A stretch of DNA of 64,000 nucleotides, taken from assembly GCF_030503735.1 (NCBI RefSeq), contig NZ_CP073096.1:62001-126000 (forward strand), read 5' to 3'. The notes below the pieces were generated by a model, which searched no databases, was not told the origin of the DNA, and worked only from the letters and a program-made list of their open reading frames with translations. This DNA is from Corynebacterium tuberculostearicum. GTDB taxonomy: Bacteria; Actinomycetota; Actinomycetes; Mycobacteriales; Mycobacteriaceae. The translations under genes and the position numbers were made by a program. Of the stretch, positions 9,448 through 20,400 are shown in pieces (position 1 is the stretch's first letter; the number at the start of each line of letters is the position of its first letter).

Positions 9448-9465
9448 CTTCAGGCCGATGAGGCT

Positions 9466-9508
9466 AATCCTCGATCTGCCCCGGTGAGGGTGGATCGAGG
9501 ATTTTCTT
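9466..9508 (+). terminator. Intrinsic terminator of rplU-rpmA
   Basis: Perfect 11-bp stem AATCCTCGATC (9466-9476) with GATCGAGGATT (9493-9503), a 16-nt loop, then TTCTTGTTTT. This ends the ribosomal-protein unit before the pilus island. Confidence 0.88.
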
Positions 9509-9523
9509 GTTTTAAGGGGCTCC

Positions 9524-9552
9524 TTGTTTCCAAACTAGAAAGGGGTTATATT
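9524..9552 (+). promoter_or_regulatory. Candidate promoter of the first island genes
   Basis: TTGTTT (9524-9529) and TATATT (9547-9552) are separated by 17 bases, 30 bases upstream of the membrane-protein start at 9582. The elements match the sigma-A-type consensus reasonably well and sit just after the rpmA terminator. Confidence 0.55.
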
Positions 9553-9581
9553 TTAAGAAACTATCACGATAGGGGAGAGCC

Positions 9582-10022
9582 ATGGAGTCGAGTCGATTCA
9601 GTACGAAGGTAAAGGCAAATAGTACCAAGCGGCCAGAAGGGGTGTCCCGCCGCGAAGGAATGTGGCTGTTCTTATTCGCTGTGCTCATTGTGTTGTTTGT
9701 GTGGGCTCGACTACTGGCCAAGGATGGGCAGTCGTGGATTTCGGCGACTATATATTTCCTAGTTCCGCTGTTGTTTGTTGGGCTTGCTATAGGGGTAGCG
9801 GTACGTATTGTGTCTAATCGCGGTGTACAACCGCGCGGTTGGCGGATCCGTTATGTCGTTGTCACCATTTTTTCGATGCTGTGTGCCGCCATCGCTGAAT
9901 TCTTTTGGCCGTACTTGAGTGGTGGCGGGGGCTTCGATGTAGTTTTGGCTGCACTGTTGGCTGGTGCAGCCGGACTTCCCTTGGCTTTTCTTGCTGCCTG
10001 GAAAATTCGGGTGGGAAGCTGA
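9582..10022 (+). CDS. Four-helix membrane protein at the edge of the pilus island
   Basis: A 146-residue protein with about four membrane segments (roughly 27-45, 52-73, 85-105, 115-138) and a basic N-terminus. It has a good GGGGAG ribosome site. Its stop overlaps the start of the winged-helix gene by one base (TGATG), so the two are translationally coupled. Pairs of a small membrane protein and a winged-helix protein occur widely in actinobacteria, and the membrane protein may sense or sequester the regulator, but this is inference. No family is recognised with confidence. Confidence 0.75.
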   Translation: MESSRFSTKVKANSTKRPEGVSRREGMWLFLFAVLIVLFVWARLLAKDGQSWISATIYFLVPLLFVGLAIGVAVRIVSNRGVQPRGWRIRYVVVTIFSMLCAAIAEFFWPYLSGGGGFDVVLAALLAGAAGLPLAFLAAWKIRVGS

Positions 10023-10330
10023 TGGAATTTGTATCAGCCTTGCAGGGGTTGCTGTCCCTGGTGCATTCACCTAAACGCTTGGCCGTGATGGCCTGCCTTA
10101 ATTCCGTGGAAACAGCTAACTATCAAACCTTGAAGGCCTATATGGGCGTAGGCTATCCGGCCTTATCAAAGGCGGTAGGCGCGCTCGAAGAGGCTGGGCT
10201 GGTCAATGTATCAAAAGCCTTTGATGGCAAAACCCCAATCACCGATCTTTCCTTATCAAGAAAAGGGCGAAAGGTATATGCCGAATATCTGGAGTGCCTC
10301 GATAGGATAGTCGTAGGATTTGGCTCGTAG
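10022..10330 (+). CDS. Winged-helix transcriptional regulator
   Basis: A 102-residue cytoplasmic DNA-binding protein. The fold SPKRLAVMACLNSVETANYQ / YPALSKAVGALEEAGLV / TDLSLSRKGRKVYAEYL is that of the MarR-like winged-helix family with a single domain. The start at 10022 is set by overlap with the preceding stop. An in-frame start at 9905 would run antiparallel to good coding sense and is not needed. It lies 310 bases before the major pilin on the same strand, so it is a natural candidate regulator of pilus expression; this rests on position only. Confidence 0.8.
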   Translation: MEFVSALQGLLSLVHSPKRLAVMACLNSVETANYQTLKAYMGVGYPALSKAVGALEEAGLVNVSKAFDGKTPITDLSLSRKGRKVYAEYLECLDRIVVGFGS

Positions 10331-10639
10331 ACTCAGTGAAGTACGACTGTAGCTGTAGTAGTTCTCTCAGGGCTGTGCTTAAGAAGTTGGAGCGGAAAAT
10401 ATCCTATTCGCAAAGTGGAGGGTATGTGCCAAGGGTTTTGTGCGGGTCGGCATATTGTCACAGTAAAGCCCTGGTTAAAAGTTTTTAATTCTGTATGTTT
10501 GGTTAGAGCACTCAAAATGCGAATAACTTACTTCCTATAGTGTTGCCAGCGTACAGAAAGAAATGTACGATTAATACGAATCGCTGTGAGGGCGTTAAGA
10601 TATCGCCTTAGTTTCCATGACATGGAAGATAGGAACCCC
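10331..10639 (+). promoter_or_regulatory. 310-bp A/T-rich gap with the likely pilus-operon promoter
   Basis: No gene is seen here. The region is clearly more A/T-rich than the flanks. The best -10 element is TATAGT at 10536-10541; no clear -35 is seen 17 bases before it, so an activator may be needed. About 100 bases separate it from the pilin start at 10640, leaving room for a 5' leader. Confidence 0.5.
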
Positions 10640-12175
10640 ATGAATAAAGTTTCCACCCGTCTTGCTGCGGTAATCGCGGTTGGCACTCTCTCCGTCTTTG
10701 GCACTGGCTTCGCCGCACCTGCATTTGCTCAAAACACCACAGCCCCTGAAGCTGGGGTGGAGACGGCCCCCGCCCCGGTCACCCCAAGCAATACTGCAGT
10801 TATCGACGCTAACGCCGATGTTAAACTCACCATTACTAAATACTTGGGTGATCCGGGGGATACGAGTACACCGCTAAGCGGCACCCAATTCAAAATCGAG
10901 CGCGTGGACGTGGACCTAACCACTCAAGAAGGGTGGAAGAAGCTGGCCGGTTACACCGCGGAGAACGCTCCAATTGATGGCGACTTCACCGAGAAGACCA
11001 AGAAGACCGGAGACGATGGCAAGGTCACCTTCGATTCTGAGCAGGACGGCCTGAAAGTCGGCGCCTACAAGGTCACCGAAATTAGCCGAAATGGTTACAC
11101 CACTGCACCGCCATTCCTTGTAACGTTGCCGCATGATGAGAATAGAGAATGGGTCTACACGCAAGATGTAAAACCCAAGAACCAGAATATCGTACCTTCC
11201 AAGCAGGTTAAAGATGCCGATGCCACCATCGGCAAGCAGCTGACCTACACCGTTAACGCCCCAGTACCGGCCGAAACACTCAGCCGCTTCATCATTCAAG
11301 ATCCTCTCAACTCAGCATTGTCTGTAAAGCCTGAGGATGTGAAGGTGTCTCTTGAGGGGGCTACCAATGGCGCAACGCTGGCCTCGGGCGATTACAACAT
11401 CACCTTGGATGATGCCACCAATACTCTGCAGGTGGAGTTCACTAAGGATGGCTTGTCCAAGCTGCAGGAAGCCCGCAAGTCGGCTCCGGGACTGAAGGTT
11501 CTCGTTGAGTTCCCGGCAACCATTACTAAGGCTCCGGAAAGCGGTGAAATCACTAACACCGCGAAGATCCTTCTTCCCAACGGTGCTGAGGTAGATACCA
11601 ACGGTGATGACCCAGCAACGCCGGATGAAGAAGAAGATAACCCGACCAAGACCATCTTCGGTAACTTGACTATCACGAAGACTTCTGGCAATGCCAAAGA
11701 AGGCGATTCGCTCGATGGCGCTGAGTTTGAGCTCTACCAGTGTAAGCAGGAGGACGACAACTGGCAGCTACTCGGTTCCCCACTGAACATGGCTACCACC
11801 GCTGAAGGAACCCCGGGAACCACCATTAAGACTGGTGACTCCACGGGTACCGCCCCGAACCTAGAGGCTAAAGCGGCGGGTTATGCCATTCCGATCCAGT
11901 CTTTCGCAGCTGAGACCGGCGTCAAGTCCAAGGACTACTGCGTACTTGAGACAAAGGCACCGAAAAACTTCGTCCGCAACGAGGTTCCGCAGCACGTTAC
12001 CGTCGACCCAGCTGCAAAGACCTTGGCCGTCACGGTGGACAACCAGCGTAACTCGGTCCTAGGACAGCTTCCGGCAACCGGTGCGTGGGGCATAATTTTG
12101 GTCTTCCTCGTTGGTCTCGCGCTGCTGGCTCGCGGTATCTATACCTCCTATAAGGATTCCCGTTCTGCTGCATAA
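10640..12175 (+). CDS. Major pilin, Spa type (LPATG-anchored, isopeptide-forming)
   Basis: Shaft subunit of a sortase-assembled pilus, 511 residues. It has a signal peptide ending near AFAQ (residue 31) and CNA-B-like domains. The pilin motif is W171-VYTQDVKPK-180, where K180 would be the lysine joined by sortase. The E-box is YCVLETKAPKNF. The sorting signal LPATG begins at residue 477, then a hydrophobic helix and a basic tail. FLVTLPHDE before the pilin motif is typical of Spa major pilins. The ATG at 10640 was chosen because the signal peptide starts there; upstream in-frame codons (10586, 10622) add only an unlikely leader. It heads the operon pilin - sortase - minor pilin - large adhesin - sortase and resembles the C. 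diphtheriae SpaA/SpaD/SpaH class. Confidence 0.93.
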   Translation: MNKVSTRLAAVIAVGTLSVFGTGFAAPAFAQNTTAPEAGVETAPAPVTPSNTAVIDANADVKLTITKYLGDPGDTSTPLSGTQFKIERVDVDLTTQEGWKKLAGYTAENAPIDGDFTEKTKKTGDDGKVTFDSEQDGLKVGAYKVTEISRNGYTTAPPFLVTLPHDENREWVYTQDVKPKNQNIVPSKQVKDADATIGKQLTYTVNAPVPAETLSRFIIQDPLNSALSVKPEDVKVSLEGATNGATLASGDYNITLDDATNTLQVEFTKDGLSKLQEARKSAPGLKVLVEFPATITKAPESGEITNTAKILLPNGAEVDTNGDDPATPDEEEDNPTKTIFGNLTITKTSGNAKEGDSLDGAEFELYQCKQEDDNWQLLGSPLNMATTAEGTPGTTIKTGDSTGTAPNLEAKAAGYAIPIQSFAAETGVKSKDYCVLETKAPKNFVRNEVPQHVTVDPAAKTLAVTVDNQRNSVLGQLPATGAWGIILVFLVGLALLARGIYTSYKDSRSAA

Positions 12176-12232
12176 AAGAAAGAGGTAAGAGACGGCCTCA
12201 TCAGTAGCTTTGGGGCCGGAAGGGAAGTGGGC

Positions 12233-13108
12233 ATGGCTCGTGTGAAGCAACCAGAAGGGCAGCGCGTTTCCAAACGGCGGTTTCGCTCGATTGTTTACTT
12301 GGTCTTAGCACTTGTCGTGTTCCTCTCCCCAGTAGTGCTTACTTACTACAAAAACCTCGAACAGCAGCGCATCGCGGATAAGTACTCTGCGGAAGTTGCC
12401 GCGTTACCCAGCGAACAAAAGTACGCTGAGTTTGCTCGAGCCCGGGCGTATAACGAGACACTGCCCGAGGTCGGGGCTCCTGATCCCTGGCTCAATGGGC
12501 CGGATACTGACTCGCCGCAGTACAAGGAGTACGAAAGCATTCTCAGCTTAATGCTGCCAATGGCACGCGTCCGAGCGCCCTCGGTAGGTATCGACCTGCC
12601 GGTTTATCACGGGACGTCGACAAGCGTGTTGTCTCATGGAGTGGGCCACTTGTACGGAACTGCGTTGCCCGTAGGCGGCGAGGGCTCTCACTCTGTATTG
12701 ACAGGGCATGCGGGCTTAGCCACCTTAACGATGTTTGACAACCTCACACACATGAAAAATGGGGACGTTTTCACCGTTGAGGTTATGGGTAAGCCTTTGG
12801 CGTATAAGGTCACTTCAATTGAGAAAGTTCTTCCTTCAGAAATAGACAGGATTGAACCCGTAGAAGGAAAGGATTTACTCACGCTTGTTACCTGTACTCC
12901 TTATGGCATTAACAGTCACCGACTCCTCGTACACGGTGAAAGAACAGAGCTGCCGAGTAACTACGATGATCACATCAACTCACCGTGGCAATTGTGGATG
13001 ACCATAGCGATCATTCTGGCACTTCTTATCATCTTTTACTTGCTGTGGTGGCTGTGGCGGCAGCGCAAAAAGCGCAAAGAAAACTCTAAATTCGAAGCGG
13101 AAAATTAG
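12233..13108 (+). CDS. Class C sortase (pilin polymerase) 1
   Basis: Membrane-bound transpeptidase that cleaves LPxTG-type signals and joins pilins. It has 291 residues with a membrane helix at each end (about 22-42 and 245-268). The catalytic triad is H159 (LTGHAGLA), C221 (TLVTCTPYGI) and R230 (SHRLLVHGER). The lid motif DPW (D84-P-W) that covers the active site in class C enzymes is present. The ATG at 12233 was preferred to the GTG at 12227 because AGGGAA at 12221-12226 is correctly spaced for it. It follows the pilin by 57 bases and very likely polymerises it. Confidence 0.93.
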   Translation: MARVKQPEGQRVSKRRFRSIVYLVLALVVFLSPVVLTYYKNLEQQRIADKYSAEVAALPSEQKYAEFARARAYNETLPEVGAPDPWLNGPDTDSPQYKEYESILSLMLPMARVRAPSVGIDLPVYHGTSTSVLSHGVGHLYGTALPVGGEGSHSVLTGHAGLATLTMFDNLTHMKNGDVFTVEVMGKPLAYKVTSIEKVLPSEIDRIEPVEGKDLLTLVTCTPYGINSHRLLVHGERTELPSNYDDHINSPWQLWMTIAIILALLIIFYLLWWLWRQRKKRKENSKFEAEN

Positions 13109-13123
13109 GCAATAGGAACTTTC

Positions 13124-14410
13124 ATGGGCATGACTGGGAAAAAGAGCGCAATTGCGGGCCTTATGCTGGCGTGCCTATACCTATTTGTTTTTCTAATGGT
13201 TCGGCCAGCCTCAGCGGATGCTACAGAATTTGGTGCACTTGAGGTTACAAAGCCCGCGAGCGAGCTATTTAATCCGGCAGAGGATTCTGCCGTCCTTCAA
13301 GCGCGAAAAATTGAAGGCATCACCGAAAACAATAATTCCAAGCTCGGAGAGCTGGCGGTAGCGGATCCGTCGTTGTTGACGACAGATGCCGATCATCCTC
13401 TAGGGACTCCTCGTTCCGCAACTACAGACCCAGCTGGAGTTGCTCATTTTGATGGACTTGATGTTGGGGTTTATCAAATCTCTGAAGCCAGTCGACACGT
13501 TGGAAACCAAGCGGTAACGCATATTCAGCCATTCCTTGTGTACATCTATCGAGGGCAAACAACGCGAGTGCAGGCAAAGACTCAGGCGCCTAGTATCTTG
13601 AAGAGTGCTTCGGTGACTCAAGCTTCGCCAGGGCAAGAGGTTCGTTTCAAAATCTCGACAGACCTGCCACCCACAGACAAATCTGGGAAGCTGTATCAGT
13701 ATTCGGTCTTTGACTCTTTGGATGGGCGCTTGGAGTTTCGAGAGATCGAATTCGCTGAGATTCGAAACGCAACTGGACAGTTCGCGCTTTCGGAAGATGA
13801 CTTTCACATATCGCAGCACGGAAATACCGTAGTATTTTCTCTGACTCGAGCCGGCTTGCAGAAAATCTCGAAGCTCCGGAAAGGGCACCCAGAGGCTTCA
13901 CTATCCTTTGAGCTCAAGACCTTCGTACGCGAAAGCGCGGACATTTCGTCCCCGATATATAACTCTGCAAAGTTTTCACCCGATGGATACTGCTTACCCA
14001 GCTTTTCCAAGGAGAGTTCTGAGCCCTCGGAAGAGGGATGTGACGGTCTGCCTGGACCTCTTGAATCAGAAAAGGTGTCGGTGTTCCTCAGGAACGGCAA
14101 TGTCCCCCATACTCCGTCGCCAGGAGACAACAAAGGCAAGAATAATAGCAACCGCGGATGGCTCGGCAACTTTTTCCCTCGTCCGGACTCTTCTGACGAA
14201 AATAGCGACCAATCAGAAGCGCCAGGTAGACAAGCACAAAATACTCAACAATCCGATCACTCCGGCGGGGAACAAAGTAGCGGCTTTTTGGGTGGACTGG
14301 CTGAAACCGGCGCTAATATAATCGGCCTGTTTGGATTGGCTGTCCTAGCTATTTTCATCGGCATTCTGTTATTACGCCGTAGAGAGAGTGACGGTGAAGA
14401 GAATGAATAA
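13124..14410 (+). CDS. Minor pilin / pilus base subunit (LAETG-anchored)
   Basis: Secreted surface protein of 428 residues. It has a signal peptide (residues 1-30, ending ASADA), and an N-terminal Spa-like domain with GVYQISEASR and PFLVYIY. A central isopeptide-type domain follows, then a low-complexity Ser/Asn/Gln-rich linker (about 330-390), LAETG at 392-396, a membrane helix and a charged tail. LAETG departs from LPxTG at the second position, which could direct a different sortase. The ribosome site AGGAA lies at 13114-13118. By position and size it corresponds to the SpaB/SpaE/SpaI minor pilins. Its 3' end runs under the longest possible start of the next gene. Confidence 0.85.
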   Translation: MGMTGKKSAIAGLMLACLYLFVFLMVRPASADATEFGALEVTKPASELFNPAEDSAVLQARKIEGITENNNSKLGELAVADPSLLTTDADHPLGTPRSATTDPAGVAHFDGLDVGVYQISEASRHVGNQAVTHIQPFLVYIYRGQTTRVQAKTQAPSILKSASVTQASPGQEVRFKISTDLPPTDKSGKLYQYSVFDSLDGRLEFREIEFAEIRNATGQFALSEDDFHISQHGNTVVFSLTRAGLQKISKLRKGHPEASLSFELKTFVRESADISSPIYNSAKFSPDGYCLPSFSKESSEPSEEGCDGLPGPLESEKVSVFLRNGNVPHTPSPGDNKGKNNSNRGWLGNFFPRPDSSDENSDQSEAPGRQAQNTQQSDHSGGEQSSGFLGGLAETGANIIGLFGLAVLAIFIGILLLRRRESDGEENE

Positions 14411-14477
14411 TCTTGCACTTTCTCGTTTCCGCGACAATTTTCACTCTAATTCCAGCACGACGTCTTTAGGAGCAGGT

Positions 14478-17400
14478 ATGCAAGCAAAAGCAAATATTCA
14501 AGGTGGTTTCGCCGCGTGGATGGTTGCTGTGATCACCCTTGTTCTTACAGTTTTTCCTATAGGTCCTTTTTCCGAGCAGATTACCCCTTCGGCCGAGGCG
14601 CAAACGGGCACTACTTCCCCTAGCGCTACGCCCCAAAATAAGGGCTGGTCAACAAATGAGAGTGTTTACAATAAGTGTTCTTTTCGGCGTGGCTCAGGGC
14701 CTGCTGAAGCCTACGCTAACCAGCTTTGTTGGATCGACCTCAGCGGGATTATAGAGAAGATTAGCAGCCAGACTCAGAAACTTCCCGGTAGTCCAGATGG
14801 CTATACCTCTACGGTTCCAAGACGTATTACAAAAGACTTGGGCCGGTATGAGCTAAGTTTCGACATTAGCCAGCGGAATGAGAATCCTAATAGGAATGAC
14901 CGGTCCGTATGGAACAGAGATAAAGACCTGTTAAATATTCAGCGTGATCGAATCGCCGATTCAGTTTTTGGCGGCTCTATTGACGGAAATGATTACTTTA
15001 CGAGGACTGCGAATGACAATTTAAACTCCCCTGGGCTGTCATTTAAAGGTGCTGGAATCACCGACACGAGCCAAATGACGAAGTTTGAATTTCGCAATAT
15101 CGCTCTAAAAGATAAACAAACGCAGAAAACCGTTTCCAACTACCGCCTGAACGTCATGGACGCTGCGCAAACGCATGACACCGGCAGCGCTGTTACACGT
15201 GGCGAAGGGCTAAGCGTAGATACACCAAATGATCCGTCAAAGGTTTCATTGTTTACGCGTTTTACCCCAAACGGCTACGTGAAGGCCTGCGATCCAAATG
15301 ATCGCGGAGGCAGCCGACCAAACCGGTTTGGGCCAGCGATAGAGGACTATTATGACGAGGCTGATATTACCCAAAAGGACTTCTTTTGCTTCGATAACAC
15401 CAATTGGAAAAATGCAGGCTCGTATCTGCTTGGTGGTGATGGGATTTCCAATTTAGATGTAGGCCTTTTTACGCGTAAGGAATTTCAGGCGTTCGCGCTT
15501 GCTATCAACATCGGACGTATGACGGGTGGGGTAGAGCCGACTGATACTTCGATGGAGCAGGCGGCTACGGGGCAGGCGACGAGCTTTGATTTCGGCATGG
15601 CCATCCGTGATAACGGTCAAGAGACCGCCGTGCCGTACCAGGGTGATGGAATATATACCCAGCAAGTGCGTCGGATGGACGCTTCGGATAGCCAAGGAAC
15701 TAAGGCTGCTGATCAGATGGTCTTTGAGTCTACTGCCTCAGGGAAAGAAAAAGATAAAGCATTTGCTCGCTATTCACCAGAGTGGAAGTGTACGCTCACT
15801 GACTCGAGTAGCGGTAGCTTTACCATCACTGAAAACCAAGCTCCTGCTGGCTTTACGCTCGAAAATGATGCAAGCTCAGGCACCTCTAAACTTGTTTATA
15901 ACAATGAAAGGTCTATACCGGTTTCATGTAAAGTGACGTGGAAACCGCGTTTCAAGGCAGCATCGCTAGCTCTTCAAAAGACGGTTGATGGCACTGCCCA
16001 GGGTTTTTCTGACGTTCAAAACCGTCGGTTCAGGATTGAATATAGTTGCAAGGAACCGGCTGGTTTCAGTAAAGCTTTTCCTGCAATTAAGTTGAATGAT
16101 GGGGTAGATCTTACTGCTGGCCAAACCAATACTGTGCAAGGTTTGCCAGCGGGATCTACCTGCGACGTTACAGAGAAGTTCGTCGACCAAGAGCCAGCTT
16201 TTTCAGGTGAATCGCTAAAAGTGACAGTAAATGGGGACGAGGTTCCCGTTAGCAACAAGGAAGCGAAGAAAACTCTTACCTTAAAGGAGGGAACAAACGG
16301 TACTGCTGGCTCTTCTAGAGCTGATATAAACAACAAGTACGACTATAGAACCGGCACCATAAACGTGTCCAAGCACATTGCGGGCGACCCCGTAAGCGAA
16401 CTGGGAAGCCCAAGAGATTACCGCTTCGAGTTGCGCTGCCAGGGAACTGACTACAGCAAGACTCTCGTCTTAAATGCACAGGGATCTAATGACGAGCTCA
16501 ATGGGTCCGTTCGCTTCGAGGGTGTGCCGGTAGAGCGTGATTGTTTTCTGCGTCCTCTATCTGGCTTGAATGAAGAAGAGGCCAAGACTATTAGCTTCGA
16601 TGGCCGTACCGTAACCGAAGCTGACGGAAAAGAAATTGGCGTCCGAGACGATGGTTCTTACCTGCTGCGATTGCCGGATTACACCGACGGTTCTGCACCG
16701 AGCCAATCTGATACGCATATCGAGGCGCGTTATTCGTATAAATCCCGGGACGTCAGTGTCATCAAACAAGTCACGGGACCCGCGGCGGCGCTGATCGGCC
16801 AAGATGACACTTTTCCAGTTCACTACAGGTGTGAGGTCCCTGGAGACAGCTCCAGCAAAAAAGAGGGAGACCTCGAAATCGCAGCTGGTGAGGAGAATGC
16901 TGGAAAAATCAAGGATGTACGGATCAATTCGGATTGCGTGGTCTTTGAAAAGCCCGTTAATGAGCAGTCTGCAGCGAATCTGGATTCGACTACCGTAAGG
17001 TCATCCGATTCTTCTGACAATGTCAAGAATTTGGAAAACGAAGAAGCTAAAAGCTCTCCTGTTCTTAAAGTTAATGCTGCAGAAGGAGCACTTCAGAACC
17101 GAGTCATTGTATCGAACCACTACGTAAATAAGTTGGGCACGGTAGATGTAGCTAAGGCCATTTCGCCCGATAATGAAATAGATTTAAGCCGCTTGCCTGC
17201 AAACTACCAGCTGGGCTTTAGGTGTGGCGTCCGCACGGTAGAAACCTCCCCTGGGGAATTCCAAAACGTCGATCTGACCGGAACTGTGACGCTGGCCGAT
17301 GGCGAAAATCAGAAGCTGAAAGCCGACATTACAGATCCCAAACTAGCCGCTTTGGTAAATGATCAGGGTGGTTACATGGGAGTCCCGTATGGAAATTCCT

Positions 17401-20400
17401 GTACTTTTAGTGAGAAAACCCCGAAAACTGGATCCGGCATTCTATGGTCCACCGATGCAGCCGAGCAAACACTGGATGTGGACAAAGAAGAGAATTCTGT
17501 TCAGATCACGAATAGTTTTGCCGCAGCTGGTGATGGCATCACCATCTCACAAAATCAGCTTGGGCGCTCCACCATGTCCGAAGACGTCACCTACAACTTG
17601 AAGTGTGAAGATAATGGAAGCCCCGTGGACCTGGGGCAGTTTGGAAGCTTTACTCTAGGAAAAGATAAGCAATCAATTACTATTCCGAGCACTATCGCCA
17701 CACAAGGCTTGACGTGCAGTCTGCAGGAAGCAACTAAGGATCCGGGTACTCGAACCAAGGATGGCAAGAGCTTTGAGATCGATCGCGATTCAACGGTGTC
17801 CGTGGATGGAAACCAAGAAGCTTTCGAGGATGAGGCCCAAATAGATTCTGGCAGCTTTGAAGTGGGCGACCAGACTGTCGTCACGGTCTCTCATGACTAC
17901 AACTATGTACCGCGAAAGGTGAGCGCTACTAAGAATGTCGAATTCGATACAAATACTGGTGACTACATTTCCGAGGTGCGTAAGAACGTTAAGTACAACC
18001 GACTATTTGATGTTCAGCTAACCTGTACGCCGCCCGATGGTGGCTCGCAGATATCAGTTTCAGGAAAGGTCAGTTCACAGCATTCCAACGATACTGGCTC
18101 ACAAAACATCTCTGTGGATCAGATCCCAGATGGATCTGAATGCACGGTGGCTGAAGGGCCAACCTCAGCAGCAGAAGGCATTGACTTTAAGCAAGAAGTA
18201 GAAGCTGACGGCAATAGAAGAGAAAGGTCTGTAGATTTCACCGTGACCGGTGATACGCCAGTCACCCTCATAAATACCTATTCCCGTCGCCTAGCCAAGG
18301 TGGATCTCACGAAGATCGCAAATACACCAATCGATATCGAGGCAACGTTCCCCGGGAGAGATAAATCCGAAATTTATTACACGCATACCTTCAATATGAC
18401 GTGCAAGGATCCGGAGGGGACTGAACAAGAATCCGGAGAACTTCCACCTATCGCGGCACGAACCATCACTGGGCCAGGTGAGACCGAGTTTGCTGAGGTG
18501 CCAGTTGGTGCTAGTTGTCAGATAACTGGTGATAAGTTCGGTCAACTGGACCTAGAGAAGGATGATGCTGACGGTACCAAGCTGCAGACGCACTTGAGGC
18601 CTGAAAAAGTGGAGTGGCAGCTTCGCCGTGAAGATCAAACTTCAAAGACAGACACAGATCTTGACGATGGCGAGACTACTTCGGAGTCGTTTACGGTAAA
18701 GGATGACGAGGACAATGGCGGTCCAGGTAATGACATCGATCTGACCAACTACTATCAGTTCGTCAAGTCAAAGATGAAGATGAGCAAAAAGATCGAGGCG
18801 CAGCCGGCAGATCTGGCTCTACTCCGTAAAGAAAAGCCTGACTTTAACTTCAGGTACCAATGTAAGGGCGCTGGCTACTCTCGTTCTGATCTTGGTTTGC
18901 CTGCTCGCCTAAATGCTGGTGACACTGAGAAGTTTGCGGACGGTAGTCTTCACTTTATAAGCGACGAAGTGGAGGTACCTTCTGGTGCATGGTGCACCGT
19001 TACGGAGGTCGAACCTAGCTCTACCCCGTCTGCGCTGGAGTGGAGTGCTGATTCGTCGACGGTTGCCAAGCGCGTGAATGGCGAGAATGAGCCTGCCGCG
19101 TCTTATGATTTTGTAAACCGTTACAAGCGGCGTACAGCGCCGGTGCGCTTGGCCGCACTACAGGAGGGCTATGCCCGTGGTATCGAATCCGCTTCTTATT
19201 CCATGAATGTTGTGTGTAAGCCGCAAGACGAGGGGGATTCGGAGTTTACAAAGAATGTGGAGATCCCAGTGGCTCGAACCAACTCTCTCGATACTGTCGC
19301 TGGCGAGAAGGAGCCTACTGCGGGCGAGGTCGTTGATCTTCCTGTGGGATATGACTGCACCTTGGACATGAATAATTCTTCTGCGCTTAAGCCACGCCCT
19401 CAGCTGGAAGTCACGCAAGGACAACGCAGTCCCTACGTTGAATTTGGTACGTGGTTCAATGGCCAGCCCTCAGAGTCCAATCCCGACCGAAAGATTGCAA
19501 CAGTTGGCGCCGATGAAGTCACACCAGAGATGAAGAAAAACACCTATGATTTTTCTATTCCGGACGATGTGCGTTCCGTTTCCGGTGCCCCAGTTATGAC
19601 TGTGGCAAGCGAAGCGATGAATTTGCGCGCGAAGGTCGATGTGTCCTTTAAGAAGGTTACGCGCGGTGCTGCTGGCAAGGATCGTAAATTTGATTTCGTG
19701 ACGTCGTGTGGCGATAGCTTCCAGCTAAGCGATGGACAGACTCATCAGATTAAGAGCGTAGACGTAGACCGCGAATGTGAGATCTACGAAAACGAGAGTG
19801 AGGACGGGACAACTCCGATCATTAGCTACGAAGACCTGCCTAGTGACACGCGTTTGCTCAACGTTCACGCTGTCAACGGTATAAAGAGTGAGGGACAGGC
19901 TTCGGGCAGCTATTGGGGCTTTAACGTGGCGCCAGTTGCGGACGCGGCAGATACTTCTACTAGCGGACCAAAGTGGGCACTGACTGCTGTTAACCTCTAC
20001 CCGGGAGTGAAGCTTAAGAAGACCATTGATGGTGCGCCGATCAGTTCGGTCACTGGTGCTGTAGCTGACACTGCGGTGTTGGCAGATGATGCGGAAACCA
20101 TGCGTTTCCACTACTCGGTCACCAACGATGGTGCTTTCCCAATCAAGGAGCTTGGGATCCAAGAGCCCGAGCTCGCTGGGTATACGTTGATTGCTGGCGA
20201 TGGCCAAGAATACAAGGTGGATCAAGAAGGCCGAATACCAAGGGAAGTATGTTCCTTTGGGGACTCGGCATTGCCGGTGGACGGCACGAGAGAGTGTTCG
20301 TTCGACGTGAAAATCGATGCTAGCAAGGAGGAAACTTATACGTACCGGGGAACCGCTACGCTGACCGGTATGACGGCTGGCGCAGATATGAAGGTCACCG

